DNA from: an uncultured Clostridia bacterium
Lineage (GTDB): Bacteria; Bacillota; Clostridia; Oscillospirales; Acutalibacteraceae
DNA length: 64,000 nt
Direction: 5' to 3'
NCBI GenBank assembly: GCA_930990065.1
Contig: CAKNOA010000005.1
Span: 1 to 64,000, forward strand
Position 1 is the first letter of the stretch, and each line of letters starts with the position of its first letter. A model generated the notes under the pieces. The model was not told the origin of the DNA. It did no database searches and saw only the letters and a list, made by a program, of their open reading frames with translations. Below, in pieces: positions 42,868 through 51,741 of the stretch. The position numbers and the translations under genes were made by a program.

Positions 42868-43827
42868 TTACACCGGGAACTCATGAGCTGCCTGCACCGC
42901 GGCGCGGATCCGCCACAGCTCCACCTTCTGCCCGGCGGGGGGCTGAACGGTGCAATCGGCGCCCAGCATAAACCCGGCGGTACCGGCCTCGCGAAGGCAG
43001 CTTTGCGCTTCCTCGAAAATGGCCTCTTCCGTACCGGACACCAGGTTCTGTTTATTATTCATGCCGCCCAAAACCGGACGGTTCCCAAAGAACGCCCGGC
43101 CGTCCTTGAGCGACAGGCCGTTATCTTTCACGGACCAGTTGACAATATCCCCGGGCATGGTGCGCAGCCGCGGCAGCTCCACCCGGAACCGGTATTCCGG
43201 TTCGCCGCACATATGCAAAACGTTGATTTTTCCGTCCCGGTCGCGGCAGACGGAGAGCACCTGTTCATCAAATGGTTTCACGAGGGTTTCCCACTGTTCC
43301 TCCGTAAAGCGCCCCGGTTCGGCAAACTGGGCCGTATAATAGAGCCCGTCGACGCCCAAATCCAAATACCCCTGCAGCCACTGGGTCATGCCGTCGGCAA
43401 TGATCTTAATGCCTTCGGCCACATCCTCGGGGGCTTCTTTGGCCCAAAACATCAGCTCGTCGTCGCCAAACGCAAAGCTCGCCGCCTTAAAGGGGCCGAA
43501 CATGGTCATGAGGGTCAGGGCCTCGCCGCCCACTTCGTCCAAAATACGGCTGATAATCTCTTTCGGTTTTTCAAATTCTTTCGAATCCGTCCCGCCAAAG
43601 CGGATATGCCGCCAGTCGGAAGCCCGGGTGATCGTACCGGTAAGCGGGTACGAAAAGTCCTGCATAATCTTGATGATGTCCATATCCGTTTCCCGGAACA
43701 GTTTGATATGTTCCGCGGCGGTCTCCTCCGCCGTCAGGGTTCCCGGATAGTGGAACCAGAACCCCGCCGGTACCCGGTCCGGCTTTTCCCCGCGCAGGAC
43801 GGCGCGCACCCGTTCGATTTTGTTCAT
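42868..43827 (-). CDS. Uroporphyrinogen decarboxylase (URO-D) family protein
   Basis: 319-residue TIM-barrel protein of the URO-D / corrinoid methyltransferase (MtaA-CmuA) superfamily. MNKIERVRAVLRGEKPDRVP, ADGMTQWLQGYLDLGVDGLY, LHMCGEP and LGADCTVQPPAG fit. True haem-pathway HemE is longer and differs at its N-terminus. With no corrinoid protein or haem genes nearby, a role in methyl transfer or another decarboxylation stays open. Single-gene unit with its own promoter and terminator. Confidence 0.85.
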   Translation of the reverse strand: MNKIERVRAVLRGEKPDRVPAGFWFHYPGTLTAEETAAEHIKLFRETDMDIIKIMQDFSYPLTGTITRASDWRHIRFGGTDSKEFEKPKEIISRILDEVGGEALTLMTMFGPFKAASFAFGDDELMFWAKEAPEDVAEGIKIIADGMTQWLQGYLDLGVDGLYYTAQFAEPGRFTEEQWETLVKPFDEQVLSVCRDRDGKINVLHMCGEPEYRFRVELPRLRTMPGDIVNWSVKDNGLSLKDGRAFFGNRPVLGGMNNKQNLVSGTEEAIFEEAQSCLREAGTAGFMLGADCTVQPPAGQKVELWRIRAAVQAAHEFPV

Positions 43828-43890
43828 GGTGGTCTCCTTTCATCCATCCGGCGTCCCTGGCCGGATAGCCAACAGTCTTTCTGTAAATTC

Positions 43891-43919
43891 ATCATAGCAT
43901 AGTTAAGGCCCCCCTGCAA
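43891..43919 (-). promoter_or_regulatory. Sigma-A promoter of the UroD-family gene
   Basis: Minus strand: TTGCAG (43919-43914), 17 bases, TATGAT (43896-43891). Confidence 0.8.
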
Positions 43920-44029
43920 TCCAAAAGAAAGGGCCCACTTTCGCCTCTTTTTTAAAACATGTTCTCACTTTTAACCAGGATTGCTTTTCGGTTATTATGA
44001 GGAAAAATGTGAATATTTTTTCACAATTC

Positions 44030-44058
44030 TTGCTATTTTTTAAAAAATCCGCTATACT
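44030..44058 (+). promoter_or_regulatory. Sigma-A promoter of the small membrane-protein gene
   Basis: TTGCTA, 17 bases (T6A6TCCGC), TATACT on the plus strand. With the oppositely directed promoter at 43891 it accounts for the 343-base gap 43828-44170; nothing else is recognised there. Confidence 0.82.
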
Positions 44059-44170
44059 GGTTATGGAATGGATTACACATTTCTTGCCAGCGATCTTCGC
44101 CAATACCAAAAAACGGATACGTTTCACCCCAAAACCGTCTTTTATCTGATGGCCCGAAGGAGATGAGGGT

Positions 44171-44551
44171 ATGAAACCGAAAACAAACCGCCGTTTTCTC
44201 TTCCTTTTGGGGGGCGCGGTGGCGCTGGTGGCGTTACTCGTGGCCGCCGTGTGGGCGACGGGCGCCTTCCAGCCAAAACCGCTGCCCGACCTCGATACGC
44301 TGATCGCCATGGATGACGAAACGTGCCTAAAGACCCTGGAAGACCACGGTTTTCAAATCCCGGAAGCGGTAAGCACCGAAGAAGAGCGCCCCTATGTGCG
44401 CAAGACCGTGAAAGCGTGCCTTACGGCCATCCGTGACAGCGACCATCCCTATTCCACCGGCATCAGCTATGCCGAAACCCTGCGGCTGGACGCGGAAGTC
44501 CACCGCCTGTTGGGGCTCGATTTTTCCCTGCCGTCTTCCCTGGAAGAATAA
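44171..44551 (+). CDS. Small membrane-anchored protein of unknown function
   Basis: 126 residues: basic start (KPKTNRR), one membrane segment (FLFLLGGAVALVALLVAAVW) and an 80-residue outer part rich in Asp/Glu (LDTLIAMDDETCLKTLEDHG). It has a good ribosome site (AAGGAGATGAGGG), promoter and terminator, so it is almost surely expressed. Not recognised as a known family. Confidence 0.7.
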   Translation: MKPKTNRRFLFLLGGAVALVALLVAAVWATGAFQPKPLPDLDTLIAMDDETCLKTLEDHGFQIPEAVSTEEERPYVRKTVKACLTAIRDSDHPYSTGISYAETLRLDAEVHRLLGLDFSLPSSLEE

Positions 44552-44578
44552 GCGGCCAAAAGAACCCGTAAACCACAA

Positions 44579-44622
44579 AGCGGCCCTGTACCCACAAAAG
44601 GTACAGGGCCGCTCTTTTTTGT
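44579..44622. terminator. Terminator between convergent genes
   Basis: A 14-bp perfect stem (AGCGGCCCTGTACC/GGTACAGGGCCGCT) and 7-base loop followed by CT6 on the plus strand; the T-run on the minus strand, for potD, is short. Confidence 0.85.
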
Positions 44623-44633
44623 TTTTTATGGCG

Positions 44634-45854
44634 TTACCGGGCGCTTTCCCGTTTGCGGCGGCGGCGCTTGTGGATCACAATGCCCACATACAGGGCCAAA
44701 AACAGCACCAAAATCGCAATCAGTTCGCCCACCTGGCCGGGCCCGCCCATCTTCACTTCGGCCCACAGGCCGTCGATGGTCTCGTTGAGGTCATCGCCCA
44801 GGTTGACATACACTTCCGTATTCGCCAGTGTCTCTTCCGAAGGGTAGTACACGTCGCTTTCGGTGATGGACGGGTCCATCATCTCTTTGGCGGCCGTCTC
44901 CGGGGTGGAATAGCCGATGTACGAACAGTTTTCATAACTGATCTCCGGGTCGCACAGGAAATTGATGTACGCTTCCGCTTCGGCCTTGTGGGTGCTGGTT
45001 TTGGGGATACACAGCGCATCCACAAAATAGTTGGTACCCTCTTTCGGCACCGAAAACGCGATGTTGTCGTTTTCTTCGATCAAAATGGCCGCGTCGCCGG
45101 AATAGTACGGGGCAATCCACGCTTCGCCGCTTTCCATCTTTTGGAAGATCTGGTCCATGGCGTAGCTCTGCACCAGGGGCGCCTGCTGCACCAACAGGTC
45201 GGCCGCTTCCTGCCACTCATTCAGATCGGTGGAGTTAAACGAATACCCCAGCAACTTCATGGCGATGCCAAAGGAGTCCCGGGAATTATCGAACATCAAA
45301 ATTTTGCCCGCATACTTTTCGTCCCACAAAACGTTCCAGGACTGGGCTTCTTCTTTGGTAACATAATCGGTGTTATAAAACAGCCCCACCAGCCCCCAGG
45401 TGTACGGCACCGAGTACCGGTTTTCCGGGTCATAGGCCGGGTTGCGGAACGTCTCGTCGATGTACTGGAAATTGGGGATGTTGGAAAAATCCAGCTCGGC
45501 GAGCATGTCCTCTTCGATCATGCGGGACACCATGTAATCCGACGGCACAATGATGTCGTAATCCCCGCCGCCGCTGGCCAGTTTGGCGTACATGGCTTCG
45601 TTGGTATCGTAGGTGGTGTAATTCACACCAATCCCCGTGCGCCGGGTGAATTCGGCGTTGACATCCATGCTGCCTTCCACGCCGTTGCTGATATATTCGC
45701 CCCAGTTATACACATTGATGACCACCCCGGTGTCCGGGGCGGCTTTGCCGGTTTCTTCGGCCTGTACCGGGGACGCACATACCGGCACAAACAGCATCAG
45801 CGCCAGAAGCGCCGCCCCCAACCGCCGGGCCCGGCATTTTTTCGTCTGCTTCAT
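44634..45854 (-). CDS. potD: Spermidine/putrescine ABC transporter, substrate-binding protein PotD
   Basis: 406-residue extracytoplasmic polyamine-binding protein. Signal peptide to about residue 32 (cut after SPVQA), then INVYNWGEYIS, the classic PotD opening, and YDIIVPSDYMVSRMIEE and VPYTWGLVGLFYNTDYV. There is no usable lipobox; instead the protein ends in a membrane segment (LIAILVLFLALYVGIVI) and a basic tail, so it is anchored at its C-terminus. Its start overlaps the potC stop (ATGA). Last gene of potABCD. Confidence 0.93.
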   Translation of the reverse strand: MKQTKKCRARRLGAALLALMLFVPVCASPVQAEETGKAAPDTGVVINVYNWGEYISNGVEGSMDVNAEFTRRTGIGVNYTTYDTNEAMYAKLASGGGDYDIIVPSDYMVSRMIEEDMLAELDFSNIPNFQYIDETFRNPAYDPENRYSVPYTWGLVGLFYNTDYVTKEEAQSWNVLWDEKYAGKILMFDNSRDSFGIAMKLLGYSFNSTDLNEWQEAADLLVQQAPLVQSYAMDQIFQKMESGEAWIAPYYSGDAAILIEENDNIAFSVPKEGTNYFVDALCIPKTSTHKAEAEAYINFLCDPEISYENCSYIGYSTPETAAKEMMDPSITESDVYYPSEETLANTEVYVNLGDDLNETIDGLWAEVKMGGPGQVGELIAILVLFLALYVGIVIHKRRRRKRESAR

Positions 45855-46675
45855 CGTGCCGGCGCCTCCTTTTTCTTTTCTTTCGCGCCGTGCAGGTTCG
45901 TCAGCACCAATAAAAGCAGAATCACCACAAACAGCACGGTGGACAACGCGTTGATTTCCGGCGAAACCCGGCGCTTTGTCATGGAATAAATATAAATGGG
46001 CAGCGTCTGGGTGGTACCAGAACAGAAATACGTGATGACAAAGTCGTCAATGGACAGGGTAAACGCCATGATCATGCCGGTCACAATGCCGGGCATAATC
46101 TGGGGCACCACCACTTTGCGGAACGCCTGCAGCGGCGGGCACCCCAGGTCCTGGGCCGCTTCATACAGGTTTTTGTCCATCTGCGCCAGTTTCGGCAGCA
46201 CCGACAAAATCACGTACGGCAAACAGAACGTCACGTGGGCAATCAAAATGCTCCACAGCCCCAGGGAGCCGAGTTTAAACACCTGGGCCATAAACACAAA
46301 TAGAAGCATCATCGACACGCCGGTGACGATTTCCGGGTTCACCATGGGGAAATTTGTCAGGTTCATCATCACCTTTTTGCGCCATCCCCGCATGCGGTAC
46401 AGCCCCACGGCGGCCACCGTGCCAAACACCGTGGCGATCAGCGCCGATAATACGGCGATGAGCAGCGTGTTCCATACGGCCTGCTGGATCATGCTGTCTT
46501 CCCACAGCCGCGCATACCACCGGAACGTAAAGCCCGACCACACGCTGCGGCTCATGGTTTTGGTGTCGTTAAACGAAAACACAATCAAGACCACAATGGG
46601 GGCGTACAAAAATAAAAAGATCAGCGCCATATAGAGCCTACCCAGCGCCCCGGTCTTTTTCTTGCCCGTATTCAA
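45851..46675 (-). CDS. potC: Spermidine/putrescine ABC permease PotC
   Basis: 274-residue inner-membrane permease with six membrane segments and the ABC-permease EAA loop (YEAAQDLGCPPLQAFRKVVV), followed by PQIMPGIVTGMIMAFTLSID. It couples to PotB and the PotA ATPase. It overlaps potB and potD by ATGA. Confidence 0.95.
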   Translation of the reverse strand: MNTGKKKTGALGRLYMALIFLFLYAPIVVLIVFSFNDTKTMSRSVWSGFTFRWYARLWEDSMIQQAVWNTLLIAVLSALIATVFGTVAAVGLYRMRGWRKKVMMNLTNFPMVNPEIVTGVSMMLLFVFMAQVFKLGSLGLWSILIAHVTFCLPYVILSVLPKLAQMDKNLYEAAQDLGCPPLQAFRKVVVPQIMPGIVTGMIMAFTLSIDDFVITYFCSGTTQTLPIYIYSMTKRRVSPEINALSTVLFVVILLLLVLTNLHGAKEKKKEAPAR

Positions 46676-47502
46676 AACAGCACACCTCCCCCGTCTTCTT
46701 CCTGTTCATCCCGGAACTGGTTCATAATGCCCATGCTGATGAGGATCAGCACCATGAGCACCAGCGAAATCGCCGAACCCAAATTGGGGTTATAGCTGTT
46801 CCCCAAAAACTCCATTTCGATCAGGTCGCCGATGAGCAGGTTGCCCCCGCCCCCCAGCATTTTGCTGATAATAAACGTACTCACGCTGGGCACAAACACC
46901 ATGGTAATCCCGGACATAATCCCCGGCATGCTCATGGGGAAAATCACCCGGCGGAACACCTGCACCCGGTTCGCGCCCAGGTCCTGGGCCGCTTCGATCA
47001 CACTGCCGTCGATTTTCACCAGCACGGAGTATAGCGGCAGCACCATGTAGGGCAGATAGTTATATACCATACCCATGACAACGGCGCCGGAGGTGTTAAT
47101 CATGTGTACCCTCGGTAATCCAAGAAGCGCCAGGAAATTGTTAATCAGCCCGTTATCTTCCAGCAAGCTCATCCACGCATAGGTGCGCAGCAAAAAGTTC
47201 ATCCACATGGGCAGCATAATCAGCAGCACGATAGCGTTTTGGTACTTGGGGTCAATTTTCGCGATGAGGTACGCCAGCGGATACCCCAACACCAGGCACA
47301 CCACCGTCGCCAGCGCCCCCAACCAGATGGAGCGCACAAACACATTGGAATAATCCCCAATGCGCACAATGTTTTCCAGGGTAAAGGCCCCCGTGACATT
47401 ATCGGTAAACGCGAACCACACCACCATGGCCATGGGCACCACGATAAAGAGCACCATCCACACAAGGTAGGGGCCGCTTGTCAGCAAATGGCGGCGTTTC
47501 AT
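46672..47502 (-). CDS. potB: Spermidine/putrescine ABC permease PotB
   Basis: 276-residue permease with six membrane segments; opening SGPYLVWMVLFIVVPMAMVV and EAA loop IEAAQDLGANRVQVFRRVIF. Its start overlaps the potA stop (ATGA), so it is translationally coupled. Confidence 0.95.
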   Translation of the reverse strand: MKRRHLLTSGPYLVWMVLFIVVPMAMVVWFAFTDNVTGAFTLENIVRIGDYSNVFVRSIWLGALATVVCLVLGYPLAYLIAKIDPKYQNAIVLLIMLPMWMNFLLRTYAWMSLLEDNGLINNFLALLGLPRVHMINTSGAVVMGMVYNYLPYMVLPLYSVLVKIDGSVIEAAQDLGANRVQVFRRVIFPMSMPGIMSGITMVFVPSVSTFIISKMLGGGGNLLIGDLIEMEFLGNSYNPNLGSAISLVLMVLILISMGIMNQFRDEQEEDGGGVLF

Positions 47503-48623
47503 AGGGCACCCTCCTCTTCCAGGGTGGCTTCCTTATCTTCCTCCATTTCGTCGCTGAACGTGCTGTAATCGCCGAACTGGCCGGAATATTCCGATTTTTT
47601 CATAATGTGGATGTCGTCGGGGGTCAGCTCAATGCCGATTTTCGCCCCCACCGGGCGGTATTCGGTGGACTGGATCATCCATTTAAACCCGTTAATATCC
47701 ACAATCATTTCAAAGTGGACGCCTAGGAACGTGACGTTGGTCACCGTGCCGCAGATATGGTCGTCATCGGGGGGCACCATTTTCACGTCTTCCGGCCGGA
47801 TGACCACGTCCACCGCTTCGTTACCGGCAAAGCCCTTATCCAGGCACTGGAACCGGTGGCCGCCGAATTCGCACACAAAGTCCTGGCGCATGACGCCGTC
47901 GAGGATGTTACTTTCCCCGATAAAATCGGCCACAAACGCGTTTTTCGGTTCGTTGTAAATATCTTCGGGGGAGCCGATCTGCTGGATCATACCCTTGTCC
48001 ATGACCACCACGGTGTCCGACATGGACAGCGCTTCTTCCTGGTCGTGGGTGACAAACACAAAGGTAATGCCCGTCTGCTGCTGGATCTTTTTCAGTTCCA
48101 CCTGCATGTCTTTGCGCAGTTTTAAGTCCAGCGCGCCCAGCGGTTCATCCAGTAGGAGCACCTTCGGGTCGTTGGCCAGCGCCCGGGCGATGGCCACCCG
48201 CTGCTGCTGCCCGCCGGACAGCTGGGTGACGCTACGGTGGCCGAACCCGCTCAGGCTGACCATGCGCAGCATCTCGTTGACCTTTTCTTCCACGTGCTTT
48301 TTGCCGTGCACCCGCATGCCGAACGCCACGTTATCAAACACATTCAGGTGCGGGAACAGCGCGTACCGCTGGAAAATGGTGTTCACATTGCGCTTGTGGG
48401 GCGGCACGTTGTTGATATCTTTTCCGTCAAAAAAGATATGGCCTTTTTCGGGCCTGACAAAACCGGCAATCGCCCGCAGCGTCGTCGTCTTGCCGCAGCC
48501 GCTGGGCCCCAGTAGCGTAACGAATTCCCCGTCTCGAATACTCAGGTTAAAATCTTTCAATACCTGTTCCCCGTCAAAGGAAACCGAAATGCCCTCCAAC
48601 CGGATGATGGGTTCTTTTTCCAT
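47499..48623 (-). CDS. potA: Spermidine/putrescine ABC ATPase PotA
   Basis: 374-residue ATPase that powers polyamine import. Walker A GPSGCGKT (39-46), signature LSGGQQQRVAIARAL, Walker B VLLLDEPLGALD and a C-terminal TOBE domain (VVIRPEDVKMVPPDDD) are intact. An acidic tail (MEEDKEATLEEEG) is extra. I start at MEKEPIIRL, six bases after AAGGGG; an ATG two codons earlier is also possible. First gene of the operon. Confidence 0.95.
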   Translation of the reverse strand: MEKEPIIRLEGISVSFDGEQVLKDFNLSIRDGEFVTLLGPSGCGKTTTLRAIAGFVRPEKGHIFFDGKDINNVPPHKRNVNTIFQRYALFPHLNVFDNVAFGMRVHGKKHVEEKVNEMLRMVSLSGFGHRSVTQLSGGQQQRVAIARALANDPKVLLLDEPLGALDLKLRKDMQVELKKIQQQTGITFVFVTHDQEEALSMSDTVVVMDKGMIQQIGSPEDIYNEPKNAFVADFIGESNILDGVMRQDFVCEFGGHRFQCLDKGFAGNEAVDVVIRPEDVKMVPPDDDHICGTVTNVTFLGVHFEMIVDINGFKWMIQSTEYRPVGAKIGIELTPDDIHIMKKSEYSGQFGDYSTFSDEMEEDKEATLEEEGAL

Positions 48624-48650
48624 GGTCATCCCCTTACCTTTCTTTCCGTA

Positions 48651-48681
48651 CAAAAGGGCGGGAAAAAGTCCCGCCCTTTTG
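48651..48681 (-). promoter_or_regulatory. Leader hairpin of the pot operon
   Basis: AAAAGGGCGGG pairs with CCCGCCCTTTT around a 7-base loop. It lies in the roughly 85-base leader between the pot promoter and potA and ends about 30 bases before the potA start. It is terminator-like (TTTTG), so it may attenuate transcription or protect the message. Confidence 0.5.
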
Positions 48682-48716
48682 CTCATGGTGCTGTGCTATC
48701 CTGCCACAATGGTTTA

Positions 48717-48745
48717 ACTATAATTTTTTTTAGGCCCCCTGTCAA
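48717..48745 (-). promoter_or_regulatory. Sigma-A promoter of potABCD
   Basis: Minus strand: perfect -35 TTGACA (48745-48740), 17 bases, TATAGT (48722-48717). Confidence 0.9.
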
Positions 48746-48799
48746 GGGATTTCGAAAAAACGCGAAAAAAGGCGGATTTTCTTCCCGTTTTCGAGGGCA

Positions 48800-48842
48800 C
48801 AAAAAAGCGGCGCCGCCGGCTTTTCCCGGCAGCACCGCTTCC
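48800..48842 (-). terminator. Terminator after the NlpC/P60 gene
   Basis: Minus strand GCGGTGC-GCCGG pairs with CCGGC-GCGCCGC around a 6-base loop, followed by T6. Confidence 0.82.
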
Positions 48843-48871
48843 TATCGATTCGTCAAAAAGGAAAGTTCGGT

Positions 48872-50074
48872 TTATTTTTTCTTAAAGCGCATCATCCCGG
48901 CCACGCCTGTCCGCTTGGTGCCGCGGCGGCGTTCGATGCCGTACAGCACCCCGGCGCCAGCTACCGCCGTCAGAAGCACACACAAAAACGCCGTGGTGGC
49001 ATGATCCTGGGCGGGGGCTTCCCCGGTTTCACCGGCTGCGGCGGCCGTCTTCATTTCGGGCACGTCGCCGGTGCTCTCATCGGTGCGGATGGCCGCTACC
49101 GCTGCTTCCTGCTCGGCGGCTTTCACGTTGGCTTCTTCTTCGGCAGCCTTTTGCGCGGCCAGTTCTTTGGCTTCTTCCTCGGCCTGGGCGCTGGTGTCTT
49201 CCGCCGTAGCGCTCAGTACCGACAGTGCCGACGTTTTCCCCAGGGAAGCGGCGGTCTTTTCGGCCTTTTCTTTCGCCTTCTTCGCTTCTTCCTCGGCTTT
49301 CTTGGCGGCTTCTTCGGCTTCCTGCTTGGCCTTTTCTTCGGCGGCCTTCTGCGCCGCTTCATCCGCGGCCGTATCCTGAGCCGAAACCGTCGCGCTGCTG
49401 CTGGAAGAAGAAGACTGGCTGCTGCCGGAAGACGACTGGTTCAGGGCCCCGGAGGACGGCGCCGTCGTCACCGCCTGGGAGGCATCGCCGCCCGCATGGG
49501 CAATCCCGTCGCTGCCAAAGGTGTAAACCACACCGTCAATATTTAACGTGCAGTTTACCACGTATTCGCCGTTCTGGTAGTAGTACCGGTTGCCTTCGAA
49601 CGTCTGCCACCCGGTGGTGGGGTACGACACACCGGCTACTTTGAACCAGTACACCCACTTTTTGCTGCTCACGCTCTGGTAGCAAATCCCTCTGGATTCG
49701 TCCCGGGCATCGACGGCCATGCCGCCGCCGACATACACACCCACGTGGCCGGGCTGCTTAAGCCCCAAACCATGGATACGGGGAATGCCGTTGCTGACAA
49801 GTCCATATTCCGAAGAGGAACCGAGAAGGTCGGTCCGATTGCCGCCCACACCCTTATACGTCACAAACAGGCCGGAGCAATCCACCGCGCCATAGGAAGA
49901 ACCGCCGTACACGTAACTCCAGTGTTCGTAATACGCCGTCATGCAGTGTTCGGCAAACCCTACCCCGGTAGCGCCGCTGGCCGCCTGAGCCGGTACGGCG
50001 GCCATCATCATACCACCGGCCAATACCACAAGGGCCAGCAGGGAGCACAGGCATTTTTTGACTTTCCGTATCAT
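48872..50074 (-). CDS. NlpC/P60 peptidoglycan hydrolase, membrane-anchored
   Basis: 400-residue exported cell-wall endopeptidase. Signal peptide (CSLLALVVLAGGMMMAAVPA, cut after AQA); NlpC/P60 domain at about 37-150 with catalytic Cys in AVDCSGLF and His in PGHVGVYVGGG; a choline-binding-like motif (GWQTFEGNRYYYQNGEYVVN); a Ser linker; a long Ala/Glu/Lys coiled coil (about 240-335); and a C-terminal membrane segment with basic end. Here the catalytic domain leads and the coiled coil follows, the reverse of many P60 proteins. WalR-like boxes lie upstream. Confidence 0.9.
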   Translation of the reverse strand: MIRKVKKCLCSLLALVVLAGGMMMAAVPAQAASGATGVGFAEHCMTAYYEHWSYVYGGSSYGAVDCSGLFVTYKGVGGNRTDLLGSSSEYGLVSNGIPRIHGLGLKQPGHVGVYVGGGMAVDARDESRGICYQSVSSKKWVYWFKVAGVSYPTTGWQTFEGNRYYYQNGEYVVNCTLNIDGVVYTFGSDGIAHAGGDASQAVTTAPSSGALNQSSSGSSQSSSSSSSATVSAQDTAADEAAQKAAEEKAKQEAEEAAKKAEEEAKKAKEKAEKTAASLGKTSALSVLSATAEDTSAQAEEEAKELAAQKAAEEEANVKAAEQEAAVAAIRTDESTGDVPEMKTAAAAGETGEAPAQDHATTAFLCVLLTAVAGAGVLYGIERRRGTKRTGVAGMMRFKKK

Positions 50075-50151
50075 GGTAAACCCCTCGATTTCCTTTTTGA
50101 TTCGATAATCTTTTTTCGAACAAGCCTTCCTTGTGATGAAGGTGACAATCG

Positions 50152-50189
50152 CTTACAAATTCATTACAATTTATTACAAACTGGTAACA
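50152..50189 (-). promoter_or_regulatory. WalR-like box array upstream of the NlpC/P60 gene
   Basis: On the minus strand TGTTAC-N5-TGTAAT (50189-50173) fits the WalR/YycF consensus TGTWAH-N5-TGTWAH exactly. A second pair, TGTAAT-N5-TGTAAG (50168-50152), differs at the last base. Cell-wall hydrolase genes are the classic WalRK targets. The walRK genes are not in the window. Confidence 0.6.
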
Positions 50190-50311
50190 GTTTATCACAA
50201 CCGGGTCCGCATTGCAAGCCTTTTTTTCGAAAAAATGGCGGAAAATCGCGGTTTTTCCGTTGTAACCACTTGTTTTCTTTGGCTATCTTTGTTTCTTTTT
50301 TCTTTTCGCGC

Positions 50312-50358
50312 AAAAAAACGGGCAGGCCGCCTTTTTGACAGCCCACCCGTTTTTCGGT
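50312..50358 (-). terminator. Terminator after murF
   Basis: ACGGGTGGGC pairs (two wobble pairs) with GCCTGCCCGT; T7 follows on the minus strand. Confidence 0.82.
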
Positions 50359-50367
50359 TTCAAAAAT

Positions 50368-51741
50368 TTATGCGTTTCGCTGAAGCAGCGCCCGCACGAT
50401 CTCTTCCATGTGCATCCCGCGGGAACCTTTTACCAGCACCGTGTCGCCGGGTTTCAGGTTTTCCTGCAGCCACGCGATCACCGTTTCGTTCGATTCTTCG
50501 TGGCGCACGGCCATGGAGGTGTGCCCATCCCGGGCCCCTTCGCAAATGGCAGCCGATTCCGGCCCGACGCACAGCAGTACGTCCACCCCATCGCGCACGC
50601 ACGCCTGCCCGACGCTATAGTGGCCGCTGTGGCTCTCGGCGCCCAGTTCCAGCATGTCCCCCAGCACCGCGATGCGGCGCCCCATAACCGGCATGTCCCG
50701 GAGCAGCTGCAAGCTGCTGCGCATGGAATCGGGGCTCGCATTATAGCAGTCGTCCACCACCGTCACATCCCCGGCGTGCAAAATCTGCTGCCGCATAGCT
50801 GGCGGCTCGTAGGACGCCAGGGCCTTTGCCGCTTTTACCGGGTCGGCCCCCATGGTTTCGGCCACCGCGATACTCACCGCCGCGTTGCGCACATTGTGAA
50901 GCCCCGGCGCCGGTACCGAAACCGGCAGGCACCCCGTGGGCGTTTGCAACGTAAAGCGCACGCCGGTTTCGTCCTGCTGCACATTTATGGCCCGGTACTC
51001 ACATCCTTCCGACAGCCCGAAGGTAATAAGCCGCAGCGGTACTTGTCCTACTAGGCCCCGCAAGAGCTTGTCGTCCCCGTTAATAAACACCGGCTGCTCG
51101 GGGGTAAACCGGTCGGTGATGTGCAGCTTTTCGGCCAAAATATTTTCCTGGGTTTTCAGGTACGCAATGTGCGACACCCCGATATTGGTCATCACCGCCA
51201 TCGTGGGGCAGGCGATCTCACTTAACCGGCCCATTTCACCGAAATTACTCATGCCCATTTCCACGACGGCGCAGTCGTGTTCCTCCGACAACTGGAACAG
51301 CGTTAGCGGCAAACCCACCTGGCTATTCTGGTTGCCGCGGGTGCGCATTACGCAAAACGCCGATGACAGCGCCAGCGCCACCATTTCCTTTGTGGTGGTT
51401 TTGCCCACGCTGCCGGTAATGCCCACCACCGGCAGGGAAAACCGCTGCCGCCAAGCCCTGGCGGTATCCTGCAAGGCCCGCAGGGTGTCGTCCACCCGGA
51501 TCAGCACCCGGTCATCCCGCAGCGTGCCCGGCCCCTGGGTAAAGGAACCGGCGGCCCCGGCTTGCAAGGTCGCGTCAATAAACACATGGGCGTCGGTGCG
51601 CTCCCCTTTGATCGGCACAAAAAGGCCCCCGGGGGTGCCTTCCCGGCTGTCGGTAAAAAAGGAGGTCACCACGGCCTGCGGGTCCCCGCACAAAAGGGTC
51701 CCGCCGCAGGCCGCGGCGATTTCGGCTGCCGTCATTTTCAT
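50368..51741 (-). CDS. murF: UDP-MurNAc-tripeptide:D-Ala-D-Ala ligase MurF
   Basis: 457-residue cytoplasmic ligase that adds D-Ala-D-Ala to the peptidoglycan precursor. ATP loop GITGSVGKTTTKEMVALAL (about 108-126), RTRGNQNSQVGLPLTL, VVEMGMSNFGEMGRLSEIAC and DDCYNASPDSMRSSL are intact. Its start overlaps the murE stop (ATGA), so the two are coupled. Confidence 0.97.
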   Translation of the reverse strand: MKMTAAEIAAACGGTLLCGDPQAVVTSFFTDSREGTPGGLFVPIKGERTDAHVFIDATLQAGAAGSFTQGPGTLRDDRVLIRVDDTLRALQDTARAWRQRFSLPVVGITGSVGKTTTKEMVALALSSAFCVMRTRGNQNSQVGLPLTLFQLSEEHDCAVVEMGMSNFGEMGRLSEIACPTMAVMTNIGVSHIAYLKTQENILAEKLHITDRFTPEQPVFINGDDKLLRGLVGQVPLRLITFGLSEGCEYRAINVQQDETGVRFTLQTPTGCLPVSVPAPGLHNVRNAAVSIAVAETMGADPVKAAKALASYEPPAMRQQILHAGDVTVVDDCYNASPDSMRSSLQLLRDMPVMGRRIAVLGDMLELGAESHSGHYSVGQACVRDGVDVLLCVGPESAAICEGARDGHTSMAVRHEESNETVIAWLQENLKPGDTVLVKGSRGMHMEEIVRALLQRNA

